The notes under the pieces: generated by a model | Databases searched by the model: none | What the model saw: only the letters and a program-made list of their open reading frames with translations | What the model was told of the DNA's origin: nothing | Assembly: GCF_011386835.1 (NCBI RefSeq) | Contig: NC_088796.1 | Location: forward strand, 34,179,011-34,243,010 | DNA from: Chrysemys picta bellii | Taxonomy: Eukaryota; Chordata; Testudines; Emydidae | Direction of reading: 5' to 3' | DNA length: 64,000 bases | Made by a program: the position numbers and the translations under genes | In this document: one piece after another, positions 37,583 to 51,649 of the stretch | How the letters are laid out: the number at the start of each line of letters is the position of its first letter | Numbering within the stretch: position 1 is the first letter of the stretch

Positions 37583-38035
37583 TCAGCTGGGAACCCATCT
37601 AAACTTGTAGCCCCCGGTGGCTGTCCTGATAGTGAAAGCATTTCCTTGGGGGAAAGCTAGTGTCCGGATCGTGCAGTGATCTGTGATGGAGGTCCTGAAA
37701 GACACGCCTTCCTCCAGCTCGCTGTTACTCAGATCCACCGAGCTGCGACTGCTGCAAGTCTGCAGTCCGCTGAACGCCCCGTACATGTTAATAGCCTGGC
37801 TCTGGCTGTCCGGAGCTCGTGTTGCCTCCGCCTGCAGCCGAGGGCGCTTCGCCTCTCGGTTCTCATCAATAGTCTGCAGCGCCGCGTTACAGGTGTCTGA
37901 TATTTCCCTCAGGATTTCATCCACTTCTGCGCAGTCCTCCTGCCTAGCCGCGTACAGCTGCTCCAGGCTTCTCTTAGCTGAGTTCCTGGGAAGGAAAGCG
38001 TCGCCCCCCTCCTTGGGCTGGTGGATCATCAGTTT
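37583..38035 (-). CDS. MCIDAS: MCIDAS coding exon 6 (terminal) with stop
   Basis: Residues 228-377 and TGA at 37583-37585. Begins [14 protein letters not shown], has AKRSLEQLY and [15 protein letters not shown] (probable amphipathic helices), a basic KRPR, then SELEEGVSF and the TIRT domain. Acceptor TTTTACCCACAG. Confidence 0.96.
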   Translation of the reverse strand, partial: KLMIHQPKEGGDAFLPRNSAKRSLEQLYAARQEDCAEVDEILREISDTCNAALQTIDENREAKRPRLQAEATRAPDSQSQAINMYGAFSGLQTCSSRSSVDLSNSELEEGVSFRTSITDHCTIRTLAFPQGNAFTIRTATGGYKFRWVPS

Positions 38036-41000
38036 CTGTGGGTAAAACAAAATGCAACAGGTTGCTTTAAACCGATCGCCGTGGCTCCCACTGGGCGCAT
38101 CGCGTGGGCCGGGGAGTTGTAATATACCCGCGTGGGAGCTTAGCTTTGGCTTCGGCTCCGCGTTTCTGGCCTAAGGGCGCCCCCTGGGGGTCTCCGGGCT
38201 GCAAGCCCCGTGCAGTGAAAGGAATCGCTGCCATTATCGCTCACTTTTATACCCTGAGGATAGTGAGTAATGCTTTGGAAAAGAAACCAGGAGGAAACCG
38301 GAGCACTTACATCGAGCACACAGGCCAGCTGCTTCGCCTGGCTGGCTAGCTCCTTCAGCTGCACGTTTCTTTCCTTCAGGGAAGTGATCTCTTCCTGCTT
38401 TTGGGTTAATGTCACGTGCAGCTGTTGAACGACAAGGTGTCAGTTTGAAATCAAACATTTCCTCTACCGTAGAAAGTCAGGTTACAGCTCACACGCGTGC
38501 ACGGGCGCTGTAGTGTGCACACACCGTACGCAAACCGATTTAGCCTCTTTACCTTTGCAAATAGTATTGATTAGTAACCAGGGACCGTTCAGAAGACGAC
38601 TTTGCCCAACAAAGCTAGCAAGTGGGGCGCAATATGTGACACTTGCAATCACTCAGCTATCAAGCCAGGACCAGGTAATTTGGAAGGAATATAAAACGTA
38701 GACAACCCCGTCTGAGTAATCTCTGCAATACCTGATCAGGATGATTTTAGGAGCATTCGTTCTACCTTCATACCTGATTGTTTTCCACCAGTGCATCCCC
38801 TAACGCTTTCTGGTTTTGGTCTGCCACATCTTTCCAGTACTGTTCCGCGGAGTTTTGCAAGTTCATGTGCGGAAGAGGATTGTTTTGTGACGGTTGAATA
38901 CAAGGGCTAAAGGCTGATCCGTCGCCGAGAGGGAAAGTGAAATCCTCAGTGTCCAGTGGAGGGGGCATTAAGGAGGATGGGTCTATGGAGGAAATCACAA
39001 GAGTGAGATCATATCTCTTTACGCGGAAAAACCGTAAATATCTGAACTGGTGTTTAATTCAGTTGTGTAAGTCTGGACACCCTACTAACGTACCACAGCA
39101 TTGGTATGTACCAAACACACACATTTCGTTTGCATTTCCTTGGGGTTGGACAATATTTTAAAAAAATCAATATGTCAGTGCAAACTTTTCTTAACGAATG
39201 CTACATTGGTGCATTCAGTTATGTAATGTCCAATGACTAAACTGATAGCAAATTAAACTGGTACCCAAAAAGACAAAAGCACGTGAGGGGACCAAAATGC
39301 AATGTATGAAGCTAGGGGACCAAAGGAAGTCGGTGCTCTGTATGAATAATGGTGTTAACATTCAATAAGAAAAGTACTTGCCACATATAAAACTATCGAC
39401 AGCATCTCTGAACTCCTGGAAGTCGAACTCGGGTTCAGGTTGCAAGCAGTGGCTCTGAAACATGTAAAGGAAACATACAAGTTAATCAGTGCATTCAGAT
39501 TCGTCAATCAAATCTGCCCACACACTAAGGACGGGTCTCCAGCGCTGCTTCGATTTGCTTGTCGGTGTTCACACACTCTGTTGTGTTCACACTCACATAC
39601 CTGGAACTCTAGTCCCCAAGCTGGACACTGGAAAGGGCAAGCTTGTACTGCCATGGTTAGTGTAATAGCTGATGCGCAGCACTTTATGCCTCTACCAGTA
39701 CAAAGGTAAATGTGGCAGGTGACTAGTAATTGAAGAAAAGAGCAATCTCTGATCCGTTAACCATGATGGCACGCGTTGGGCTGCAGCCTGCCTGCCCTGG
39801 GGCCCCCATATAGGCTGCTTATTCTATTCTCATTGGTTAGCAACACGAGCCAACCATATTCGTCCAGCCTGCCCATTCCTCCAGAGTCGGTGAACGATTA
39901 ACCTGAGCACTTGTGCTACAACAGCATTTCTCCCACACCTCGCTCTCTGTGCGCCTAGGCGGGTGTCTGTTCACAGAGAACCTCTTGCCTTCCTGCGGAT
40001 CGCTTTATTCCTGCACAGTTCCTCTCCTCTCTTCCAATCTCTCTCTCTCTCTCTCTCTCTCGATTTTGGCTGGATGGAAGAAAACACACTTTTCTTGTGC
40101 ACCCATATAGCATTCTGTATGAACAGTACATCTGTGATCGTGGCCAGAAGCACGGTGTGGACAAAGAGCATCCTGTCAAATAACAGTCCTTTAAAATATG
40201 AACTTAGCTCGTGTGCAGTTTCACGCAGGTATTGATTACACCAAGGGGAAAGAAAATTGTGCAAAAAACAATGTGCACGGTTACCTTTTTAAAATGTCTT
40301 CTTGCTACATTCTGTCATCTATTTGTCTGCTCCACTACACAACATAAAGTTCCAGACACAACAAAAGCTCCACCTGTGTTCTCTGGCATCCTCCCGCGCA
40401 GATTCAGCTGGTATTGCAGAGGACACAGCTAGCTGTATATGTGTCTTTCATATATATATTTCCCGTTTCTATTTCAGATCTTATGTATTCATCTTTTAAA
40501 CATGCAGCAGCCAGACTCCTAGCTAAGACAGAGCAACCAGGAGATACCACTCTGCTCTCATTCTCAGATTCTGGATCCAGGTAAAGGTCCTTATCCTAAT
40601 CTTTCAAGGCCTGAATGGGGTTGGGTCTAGCTATCTTAGAAACCATCTCCCTTTTCCATCACCCATCAACTGTGATCAACAGGGATGCTGCTATTAATGA
40701 AGCTCTGCGCCTAGCTTTATTGGTCTGGATACCAAAGTCATTGGGTGTATCATAAATACATAGCAAGACATGACCTAGGGACAAGACTCTTGTGGCAGGA
40801 GTCCCTCCTTAAAAATGGAGATCAGGATGAAAGCAATATATGTCACTTTTAAGGTGCAGTGCAAAAGTGTCTCTCTTTCAGCAAGTCTTGCCCCAACAAT
40901 GACGGCTGCAGAATAGCCCCGTTCACGCAAGAGACACAATAAAGAATAACCCCACTCAAGAGAGCAACATAAGGAGGGAGAGATGGAGAGACCTTGGACA

Positions 41001-43925
41001 GAAATTGTGCCCATTTTACAGATGGGGGAATTGAAGCTCAGTGAGGGTAAGTGACCTGCAAAGAGATGTCTGTCACAGTTGGGAATGACAGACTAGAACT
41101 CAGATCGCCTGACTCCTAGTGGTCCTGAACTATAACTACAGCACCACTCACTCTCCCAGTGAGCAAGCACTTCTATCAATAACCCCCTTTCCTACATTTG
41201 TACCAGAGTTATCTTTTTCTGATCTCCCACACTTTTGGAGTGAACCCCAGTAATTTTATCTTCATTTCAATCCCCCAAAATGGAGTGTTTTGACAAGTAA
41301 AGGGGCAAAGCACTATTCAGCTAAATGCCTATTCACACAGCCTCTGTAATTCAGTTCAGCTTGGAAAAAGAGAGTGCTGCAAAACTTTTCAAATGGTGTA
41401 TCTAATGCAGGGAGCTTTGAAACCGTATTGTAGGATTTTTCATTCATTTTATTAGTGGCTAGTAGATAGAGCACTGGACTGGGACTCAGGAGACCTAGGT
41501 TCTATTCCTTGCTTTGCTATTGGCCTGCTGGGTGACCTTGGGCAAGTCATTTCCCTGCACTGTGCCTCAGTTTCCCCATCTGTACAATGGGGGTAATGAT
41601 ACTGACATCCTTTGTAACACACTTTGAGCTCTACTGATGAAAAGTCCCCTAGAAGAGCTAGCTATGAATATATTATTACAATAGCATCCAGAGACCCCAA
41701 TCACAATCAAATCCCCATTGTGCTAGGAGTGGTACAAACATTGCAAGAGACAGGTCCTCCCCCCGCCCTCCCTGCAGGACAATCATGTGAGGAAAGAGAT
41801 GGTGGCATAAACTAGCAGGGCTAAATGGCTTGGAATAAACAATGGAGAGCAGAGGTCCCTACTAGCCCTCCACTTACCCAGTCTGTGGATTGCTTCCAAA
41901 ATGCTAGGCGGTATTTATTCTGATTTACACATTTCTTATCCCATTTCAGGAAGAGTCTCAGCCTCAGGAGTGGCTGATTTCTGACCCTTTTGAAACCCAA
42001 GGCGGTTCATTTCTGTTAGAGCAGCGGTTCTCAACCTGTGGGTCGTGACCCCGTTTTAATAGGGTTGCCAAGGTTGGTGTTGGCCCTGGGCCCCAGCAAG
42101 TCTGAAGCCCAAGCCCAAGCTCCACCGCCCAGGGCTAAGGTCACATGCCCCCCCACCCAGGGCAGGAGCCCTTGGGCTTCAGCTTTGCACACACCCCCAG
42201 GGCAGCGGGGCTCAGGGGGGCTCCGTCTTCAGGCCCCCCTCCTGGGTTGTAGTACATTTTTGTTGTCGGAAGGGGGTCACCATGCAATGAAGTTTGAGAA
42301 CCTCTGTGTTAGAGGTTTCTGCTTTACTCGCTGGAGGGTCTGTATGGGCCAGATCCAAAGCTCACTGATGTCATTGGGAATATTTCCACTGATTGCAACA
42401 GGCTTTGGAGTATGCTCCATGTTAGCACCAGGATGAGTAAGAAAGAGGCCAATGTCTGTCTTTAGTACCTAGGTGTTTCCAGAACACAGGCACTGAGTGC
42501 CCCCTTCTCCAATTCCCGCACTGGGTCCTCCGTCTTCGCCATACAGCCTAGAGCTGCTCGTCGTCCCTAAATCAACCCATCTGCGACAACGAGAGAGGGT
42601 GGGACAGATGGGAGAGCAGGGGGATGAAGCTGAGCCAACACTCAGCTTGACGCCGGCGGCATTCAATGAAGGGGTGGAACCAACACCTGTTCCGAGCTGG
42701 AACCAGGGGGAAGATGGTCCTGTCTGACTCCGGATTTGCAAAGAGAAGGTCGCTTGGCCCCTGTTTGCTTGTCCATAGGCTCGCCTTGTTTTACGTGCAG
42801 AGCCTGCTGTTCGGGGCATGACTGACCTGTAGGTGATACTTCCAAACGAAATACACAGCGAGCTCATTAAATAGCTCCCCTCCCTTTGCAGCAGCCAGGG
42901 AATCAAGGACTCGTTGGGGTGCTTTGGGAAGATGGCTACGTCTTAACCCTTATGAACTGCCCCAGAAGTCAGCAGGAGAATTGCCTAAGGGAGCTCTATT
43001 AAAGGGTAAGCACTTCAATATATTCAGAGACTCGTCCACCGCTTGCACTGATAGCTACCAGAATGCCTTGATCTTTTCTAAAGAAGCTGAAGTTTACAAA
43101 CCCCACCCATCACTATTTCTGAGCGGATTCGATATAGCAAGTAGCCATCCTAGCTACCTGCCCGTTCATTTAAAGGCTTGTTAACCGCAGCTTGCCTTAG
43201 AGGAAGGAGGTAAGAGAAGTGTCTCAAACGTGCGTGGAAATGCCTCCTCTTCCTTTGCAAACGCCCGTGCGCCAGATTAAGTTGAGGAACAAGTTCATCT
43301 GAATTAAACTGGGGGATATTCAGAGGCTGCCTAGTGGGGGGGGGGGTGTTTCCGGGTAGGTGAGGGGGTGTCAATTCGGCCTCAGTTACCTGCGGGGCAG
43401 CTGCAACACTAGAAGTCTCCTGCTGAAAGACCGAGGTGCAGTCTGCTAAATCTTGCCAGTCGATAGTGGCAAGTGCTGGGGGGGAAGAGAAACAGACATT
43501 TACAACAATGTTCATTGTAGGTGGCAAGTGCTGGGGGGCAGAGAAACAGACATTTACAACAAATGTTCGTTGGAGGCGACAGGTGCAGGACAGCGCAGCA
43601 GCCCCTTTGACACCCACTTTCCGCTCTTGCCCTGGTCCTTGCCCAGACGAGGCTAGGAACAAGCCCGGGGACTCCTGCTTTCACACAAAGCGGGGAAGGG
43701 GTTTCGCATTCACCACAACTCACCTAGCTCTACCGTGTCGGGAGGCTGGTCTCTGTAAACTGCCACTGGAGTGGTGCTGGCAAAGCTCTTCCGCGGCGCG
43801 GGACTGTCTCCCAAACGCACCTTCCTCTCGAGCTTGGCTGGCTTCTTGCCTAGCCGGCTGCACAGATCTCGCACCCTGTTGGGACAGATGCTGTCAAAGG
43901 CTTTCCTGCCGCTGCGGTTCTGCAT
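37583..43925 (-). CDS. MCIDAS: MCIDAS (multicilin / Idas), complete coding region, 6 coding exons
   Basis: Nuclear geminin-family coiled-coil protein that, with E2F4/E2F5-DP1, switches on centriole amplification and ciliogenesis genes in multiciliated cells and can dimerise with geminin (family knowledge). Exons joined on the minus strand: 43925-43724, 43475-43390, 39454-39382, 38982-38774, 38421-38311, 38035-37583, giving 377 residues (human is about 385). Seen: conserved N-terminus [11 protein letters not shown] (residues 7-17); acidic/aromatic segment [15 protein letters not shown] in exon 3; geminin-like coiled coil about residues 167-232 from [12 protein letters not shown] through [14 protein letters not shown]; and the C-terminal TIRT domain (about 349-377) containing [17 protein letters not shown] and ending RWVPS, which in the family binds E2F/DP. 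The start at 43925 opens the conserved N-terminus and has G at -3. Lies 4.0 kb downstream of CCNO on the same strand. Odd points: an inferred GC donor after exon 3 and a duplicated acceptor before exon 2. Identification is very secure; exon 3 end is inferred from alignment with the human protein. Confidence 0.96.
38311..38421 (-). CDS. MCIDAS: MCIDAS coding exon 5
   Basis: Residues 191-227, the core of the geminin-like coiled coil: [26 protein letters not shown]. Acceptor TCGTTCAACAG, donor GAT|GTAAGTGC; 37 whole codons. Confidence 0.96.
38774..38982 (-). CDS. MCIDAS: MCIDAS coding exon 4
   Basis: Residue 121 (split codon) to 190. Proline/serine-rich linker with [18 protein letters not shown], then the first half of the coiled coil from [12 protein letters not shown] to LVENNQ. 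Acceptor TTTCCTCCATAG, donor CAG|GTATGAAG. Confidence 0.95.
39382..39454 (-). CDS. MCIDAS: MCIDAS coding exon 3, inferred GC donor
   Basis: Residues 97-120 plus one base, containing [20 protein letters not shown]. Acceptor ACATGTTTCAG. The 3' boundary that keeps the length of the human protein (FI-C-DPSSLM against LI-S-DSSSMM) is ATGTG|GCAAGTA, a textbook GC-AG donor. A GT donor three bases earlier (ATAT|GTGGCA) would also keep frame but loses one residue and is a weak site. Confidence 0.85.
41005..41150 (-). repeat. MIR-type SINE fragment in MCIDAS intron 2
   Basis: Reverse-strand MIR core seen as CATTTTACAGATGGGGGAA and GTAAGTGACCTGC followed by AACTCAGATCGCCTGACTCC. Confidence 0.7.
41452..41655 (+). 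repeat. MIR-type SINE in MCIDAS intron 2
   Basis: Recognisable MIR core: ACTGGACTGGGACTCAGGAG, GGTTCTATTCC (B-box-like), GCTGGGTGACCTTGGGCAAG, and TGCCTCAGTTTCCCCATCTG. Antisense to MCIDAS. Confidence 0.8.
42022..42306. mobile_element. Non-autonomous hAT element in MCIDAS intron 2
   Basis: Terminal inverted repeats CAGCGGTTCTCAA and TTGAGAACCTCTG (right end) are flanked by perfect 8-bp TSDs TGTTAGAG (42014-42021 and 42307-42314). Internal sequence is GC-rich with repeated AAGCCCAAGC-type words. No transposase coding potential. Confidence 0.88.
43390..43475 (-). CDS. MCIDAS: MCIDAS coding exon 2
   Basis: Residues 68-96, reading [13 protein letters not shown] then a variable Gln/Ser/Ala stretch ending AAPQ. 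Acceptor CCCCCCCAG, donor CAG|GTAACTG; ends in phase 0. The acceptor and first ten exon bases are duplicated 55 bp upstream in the intron. Confidence 0.93.
43724..43925 (-). CDS. MCIDAS: MCIDAS coding exon 1
   Basis: Residues 1-67 plus one base. Starts ATGCAGAACCG and ends GAGCTAG followed by donor GTGAGTT. Lys/Arg-rich centre ([12 protein letters not shown]) may serve as a nuclear localisation signal; that role is inference. Confidence 0.94.
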
Positions 43926-44236
43926 GGCGCAGGCTGGACCCGGGGCCTTAGCTTAGCTCTGGCTTTTGGGACCCCGTGGCTCTCCCCGCGCGCGGCTCTC
44001 TCCGACACGCTCTTTGCAGGCAAACCCGTCCAGCGCCCGGCCCAGAGGCTGCACATGGCCGTTACGGGGCTGGTTTTGACACCGTTGGAGGGGCCCCGAC
44101 CGGTCTCCAGGGCAGCGGGTCCAGGGGGAGCGGAGAGGGGGGTGAATGGAGAACGGGGGCGGGGCTGGCTGCGGAGTGAGCGCCAGAGGTGGCGCCTTCG
44201 CCTTGGCACAATCTGCGCCCTGCAGAGGCGCTAACA

Positions 44237-44250
44237 GTCAACCTGGCAAC
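44237..44250 (+). promoter_or_regulatory. Candidate RFX X-box upstream of MCIDAS
   Basis: GTCAACCTGGCAAC fits the X-box form GTNRCC-N(0-3)-RGYAAC with one mismatch in the left half and a perfect right half. It is about 310 bp upstream of the MCIDAS start codon. RFX2/RFX3 factors act in the multiciliated-cell programme (established); binding here is inference from one weak match. Confidence 0.3.
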
Positions 44251-44460
44251 AGGGCATCGCCTGCGTCCTGCAGCAGCGGCAGCATTGCGCCCTTGCAGCG
44301 CACATTGGCGCCGGCACAGGGCCGTATCCAGCTGGCTTACGCCCAGCCCCGAACCAGAATCTGCTCGGCTGGACTCTCTGGCTCCAGCGAGCCAGGGATC
44401 TGACGGGGCTCACAGCAAAGAGCTGGGGAGTCACAGGCTAGGGGCTCACACAGCACGGTG

Positions 44461-45529
44461 ATGGGCGAGAGAAGAACTCACCTGGGCCATAGCTAAAGAC
44501 CTTCCCATGCAGGACACTATCATTCAATAAGTGCAGGTATTAAAAACATGACTCTGACAAAAAGGGGGGGAAATATGTAACTCCTCCAGAATCATGGACA
44601 TCAGAGGTGAAACCGCGTTATATCCTCCAAACTATCCCTCTACCAAAGCAGGATACCTCCTTATATTACATTGTCTAGTGCGTGGTCCAGAGGAATTTTA
44701 AATCCAAGGCCCCTTGTCTTTTATTCTTTGCAATATCCCCCTCATCTAGATTGTATCCACCTGTCTGTTTTTTCCGGTTTGCAGAGTGCTGTGCTACACA
44801 TAATCACCAGTATCTGAAAAAGACGGTGTTTTCTGAAGCACAAACTTCAGTAATAGCCCTGTGTACAAAGAGATCAACACAACTAACTGTAATGATGGCT
44901 AGGATATGATGTCTTTTAAAATGCACAACCTGGACCTGCTAGCGGGTGGCTCATACTTTAAAGAGAAGACGGGTAGCAACTGTGTTTGTACAGGGCCTAG
45001 CACAATGGGGTTCTGGTCCATGACAGAGATTCCTAGACCATATGGTAATATAAATAAATAATAATAATGAATAACTAGTGCCCTCCACAATGACCTACAA
45101 AATAGGAGAGGACCCTAGCAAAAAGCAGGCAGTGAGGTTTTTCAAACCATCTGTTACTTGCGGTTTACTATACATTACAGTATAAATGCAAACAGGCCTG
45201 TTTGGGTGTGTCAATATACATTTTTAAATGACTGTGACACATCTAAATGCATTGCACTCTCTACACAGGTAGGCTTTCTAGTCTCCTAACATTACAAGTG
45301 ACTCAGGTAAAGGTGCCTTAAGAGACTGAAACATTTGGATTCCCCCCTGGAAGCATTTTGGTCCTTATCTAAAACTGTATCTGCAGGACTGCATTTCCAA
45401 AATCAAGCTATAGGTTTGACTTTACTTGGCCCTGTTTTTGTCCATTTATGCCTTAGTACATTCATTACCTTTTAGGATCAGGACCGATCAAAAACTTTGT
45501 TAAAACTAGGTTGATAGCAGAATAAAGAA
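44461..45529. other. MCIDAS upstream flank, no gene seen
   Basis: AT-rich sequence with a fragment of an old dispersed repeat tail at about 44975-45070 (TTTGTACAGGGCCTAGCACA followed by AATATAAATAAATAATAATA). Otherwise nothing recognised. Confidence 0.5.
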
Positions 45530-47230
45530 GGAGAAACAATGATGTCTACACTGCAATGTAAGCCCAGGTTTAGTGGGACATGAGTCAGCTGACCATGGGT
45601 TACAGAACACAGAGCTTGAGCATCCATACTGATTGTTAACTCTAAATTAAGATTTTCCTAACCCCGGGGTTTGAACCTGGGGCTCTATTATGCACACTGT
45701 AGCACAAAGACTTGAGTCAAACCAGCCATAGCACAGACTCCTTTGTGCAACGTGGCCACTCTAGCGCTTTGACTGTGGTGCACTGTGGGAAAACTTGACT
45801 GTCCACGCTGCAGGTTTCCAGAAGTTTGAACAGCTCACCAACACAGCCTGCCAAGGCGTCATTTCGGTCTGCGTACTCCCAGCGACTGGAGCCAGTGACA
45901 CGGAGGAGGCACCTTTTCAAGAACTTCTTTTGCTTGCGCAGCGCTTTCCCTCCTGTGTCAGGAAATGGGCAGAGCTTCCATGAGTGCTGGTGGACATTTC
46001 GGCGGTGTTTTCTGACCCACCTAAGGCACCTGACAGAGCTTATAATGGAGCTGGAGGAGGAGAATACAGGCATGACAGACTTGAACTGGCTGATGCTGCT
46101 TATGACTCTCAGTAGAGCTGCTGATGCCCCTACCCCACACAGACTGGTGCTTCTGATGCAGGGCCACATGCACAGATTGGTGGGATCACATAGTCATGCA
46201 GACCTGGGATGACCAACAGTGGATCTAGAACTTTTTCATGAAGAAAGCTACATTTCTGGAGCTTTGTGATCAGCATGTCCCAACCCTCCAGTATAAGATA
46301 CACGTGACTTGCCTGTCCTGAAGCAGGTTGCTGTTGCTGCCCCAGACTGCTACAGGTCCACTGCCAACCAGTTTTGTGTGGGGAAGTCGACGATGGGTAA
46401 AATGGTGGCAGATGTTTCTGAGGCAATCAGACCAGAGGTTTACCCCAAGGTGGTGGGCATAAAAGATATTCCTAAAGTAATTGCTGGCTGTCAGAGAATG
46501 TGGTTTCCAAACTGCACCAGGGCCCTTGATGGGACTCAGGTGCCCATAGTTTGCCCTCCTCAACGAACACATAAGTACCTAAAGCACAAAGGGTAATAAT
46601 TGTTATACAAGCCCTTGTGGACCACAGAGGTCAATTTATGACTGTCAGTGTGAGATGCACTGAAAAAATTCACAATGCAATTATTTTTTGCTGATCGGGC
46701 GTCTACATCCATGGACAGGCTGGGACACTAGTCCCACCAAATGACATTGTCATAAACGGAGTTTCTATCCCCACCATTATTCTTGGGAACCCTGCATTTC
46801 TCCCTTTGTCTTAGCTTATCAAACAGTACCATGATTTCAGAGGCCCTGACAAAAGACTGTTTAATTACATTCCCAGACAGTGTAGAATGATTGTTGAATG
46901 TGCTTTTGGCAGATTGAAAGCCCATTGGAGATGTCTACAAACCCGTTTAGATGGCAGTGTCATTAATACTGTCCACATCGTGCTGTTCTCTTCACAATAT
47001 TTGTGAAGCCAGAAGTGAGCCATTTCTCCCCAATGGACCTATGGCAGTGAGAAGCTGCTGAATCGGTACCCTCAGCCAGAAAGTGCCCCTAGCACACCTG
47101 GAACTAGATGCACCCAGGCAATAAGAGTCAGGGATACTTTGTGCTCCCATATTATGGACTTGCACTGCCCAGGGAAAAAGGGGGAATAGTACCCCTGTGA
47201 AGGTACTTGTGGTGGGTGAGAATGGGGCTC
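45530..47230 (+). pseudogene. PIF/Harbinger transposon relic with degenerate transposase
   Basis: The plus strand encodes a broken Harbinger DDE transposase. Around 46205-46310 the frame reads WDDQQWI, stop, NFFMKKATFLELCDQHVPTLQ, matching the family's N-terminal region. 46309-46596 reads CYRSTANQFCVGKSTMG, then FPNCTRALDGTQVPI with the first catalytic Asp. Later frames give VPPNDIVINGVSIPTIILGN (the family's Asp-Pro-Ala motif is Asn here) and RMIVECAFGRLKAHWRCL, the conserved third catalytic block. Stops and frame changes occur throughout, so it is dead. The left end carries GATGTCTACACTGC, the Harbinger terminal motif of this genome; the right end is not resolved. It lies between the MCIDAS promoter and the CCNO 3' end, antisense to both. 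Confidence 0.82.
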
Positions 47231-47450
47231 ATTCATTGTGCTACATCATCTAATTTTCCAGATGCAGAATACAAGCAAGATGATGCAAATATATTTTAAT
47301 GGAAAATAATACAATAATGCACGATTATTTTCTATTGGTTGGTATTTTTTAAGACCTGTCATTGTTGTTAATTCTTTAGCAATGAATTTCCTCTGTGGAA
47401 TATGTACACAATTGCAAGGAAACAGACCATCATTGATCAGTGACAAAAAG

Positions 47451-47483
47451 TTTATTAAGAAATGCTTATACCGTTCTTTTATT
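47451..47483 (-). terminator. CCNO polyadenylation signals (two AATAAA)
   Basis: AATAAA on the minus strand at 47483-47478 and again at 47456-47451, about 430-460 bases after the CCNO stop. The second is followed by a CACTGATCA segment and a T-rich stretch, as in a cleavage region. Confidence 0.55.
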
Positions 47484-47913
47484 CTTCCTGTGGCTTCTGT
47501 TAGTGAACTTAGTGTGCTTAGTGAACCATTTTCTAAATAAATAAACTGTACAGTACTTGGATTATATACACTATTTACACATTGAATGTAGATATATAAA
47601 ATCTGTCAGTGCAACTAACATACAGTAATTAAATGTGCAAAATGTGATTTAATTTTTGTCATCTATCAAAACTCTAAACCAACATTGTAGAGTTCAAATA
47701 AATACAAATATAATACATTGATTAGTCAATTAAGTAAGAGAATAAGGCCAATACTGTTATCTTTAGAGGTATAGCAATTATTAGTTTTAAAAATACAATG
47801 CATTGATGAAAAGGAACCAAATTGCTCTTAAAATTCACAGATGCTTTGGATGCCATAAGAGGGTTTCAAGTGCATTGGTCCAGTTAGCTTAACTTCCCAG
47901 CTGCAGGCACTTT
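47484..47913 (-). other. CCNO 3' untranslated region (inferred)
   Basis: AT-rich sequence between the CCNO stop and the nearest AATAAA on its strand. No other feature was seen. It contains the alternative stop at 47889-47891 that would be used if the coding frame were one base shorter. Confidence 0.5.
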
Positions 47914-51318
<3,405 letters not shown>

Positions 51319-51420
51319 GGCGGTGCCCGGCCCATGTGAGGCGGCTGCCGCGGCGCCCGCCTATTTAGCAGCCGCCCAGCCCCTGCTGCTGACATCACCC
51401 GCGGAGCTTTCCCGGCTAAA
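51319..51420 (-). promoter_or_regulatory. CCNO core promoter
   Basis: On the minus strand a TATA-like CTAAATAG (51368-51361) lies about 45-50 bp before the start codon, predicting a very short 5' UTR. Upstream is GTGATGTCA (51398-51390), a CRE-like site, and GCCGGGAAA (about 51415-51407), one base from an E2F-type site. E2F4/5-multicilin control of CCNO is known in other vertebrates; these individual sites are inference. Confidence 0.5.
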
Positions 51421-51649
51421 GACCCGCTCGGCCGCCAGCGCCACTCGCCGCCCCGGCCCATCGCTCCGCAAGCCGAGGCGGGGCCAGGCGCTGGGGCAAC
51501 GGCAGCGCTGCCACCCCGCCAGCACTAGCAGCTTCGGCACCAGGCTGAGCAGCAGCAGCGCCGAGCCCCAAGCAGCGCCGCTGGGTGCTAGTATTGAGCC
51601 AGCCTCTGTCAGCGCGCAGCCTTGTCGGGGAAAGCCCCTGCGAGGGCAC

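Larger units (their letters stand above)
39455..43389 (-). other. MCIDAS intron 2 (3.9 kb), remaining content
   Basis: Longest MCIDAS intron. Apart from the hAT and MIR elements it holds a (CT)n microsatellite at about 40038-40061, and around 39780-39900 a GC-richer patch with CATTGGTTAGCAAC (CCAAT-like) that could be an intronic enhancer or alternative promoter. The rest shows no recognisable feature. Confidence 0.5.
43600..44460. promoter_or_regulatory. CpG-rich MCIDAS promoter / exon 1 region
   Basis: GC- and CpG-dense stretch around MCIDAS exon 1 and its upstream flank, in contrast with the AT-rich surroundings. No clear TATA box was seen upstream of the start codon, as expected for a CpG-island promoter. 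Island limits are estimated by eye. Confidence 0.6.

Noticed and set aside
39382..39387. GT donor for MCIDAS exon 3 (ATAT|GTGGCA)
   Set aside because: Weak consensus and shortens a conserved segment by one residue; the GC donor three bases on fits better, though RNA evidence is needed.
43150..43662. 170-codon minus-strand open frame extending MCIDAS exon 2 both ways
   Set aside because: Only 43390-43475 aligns with MCIDAS; the extensions cross a clear acceptor and a CAG|GTAACT donor and match nothing.
45660..45690. tRNA B-box-like GGGTTTGAACC
   Set aside because: Part of a palindrome near the left end of the Harbinger relic; no acceptor stem or anticodon arm fits.
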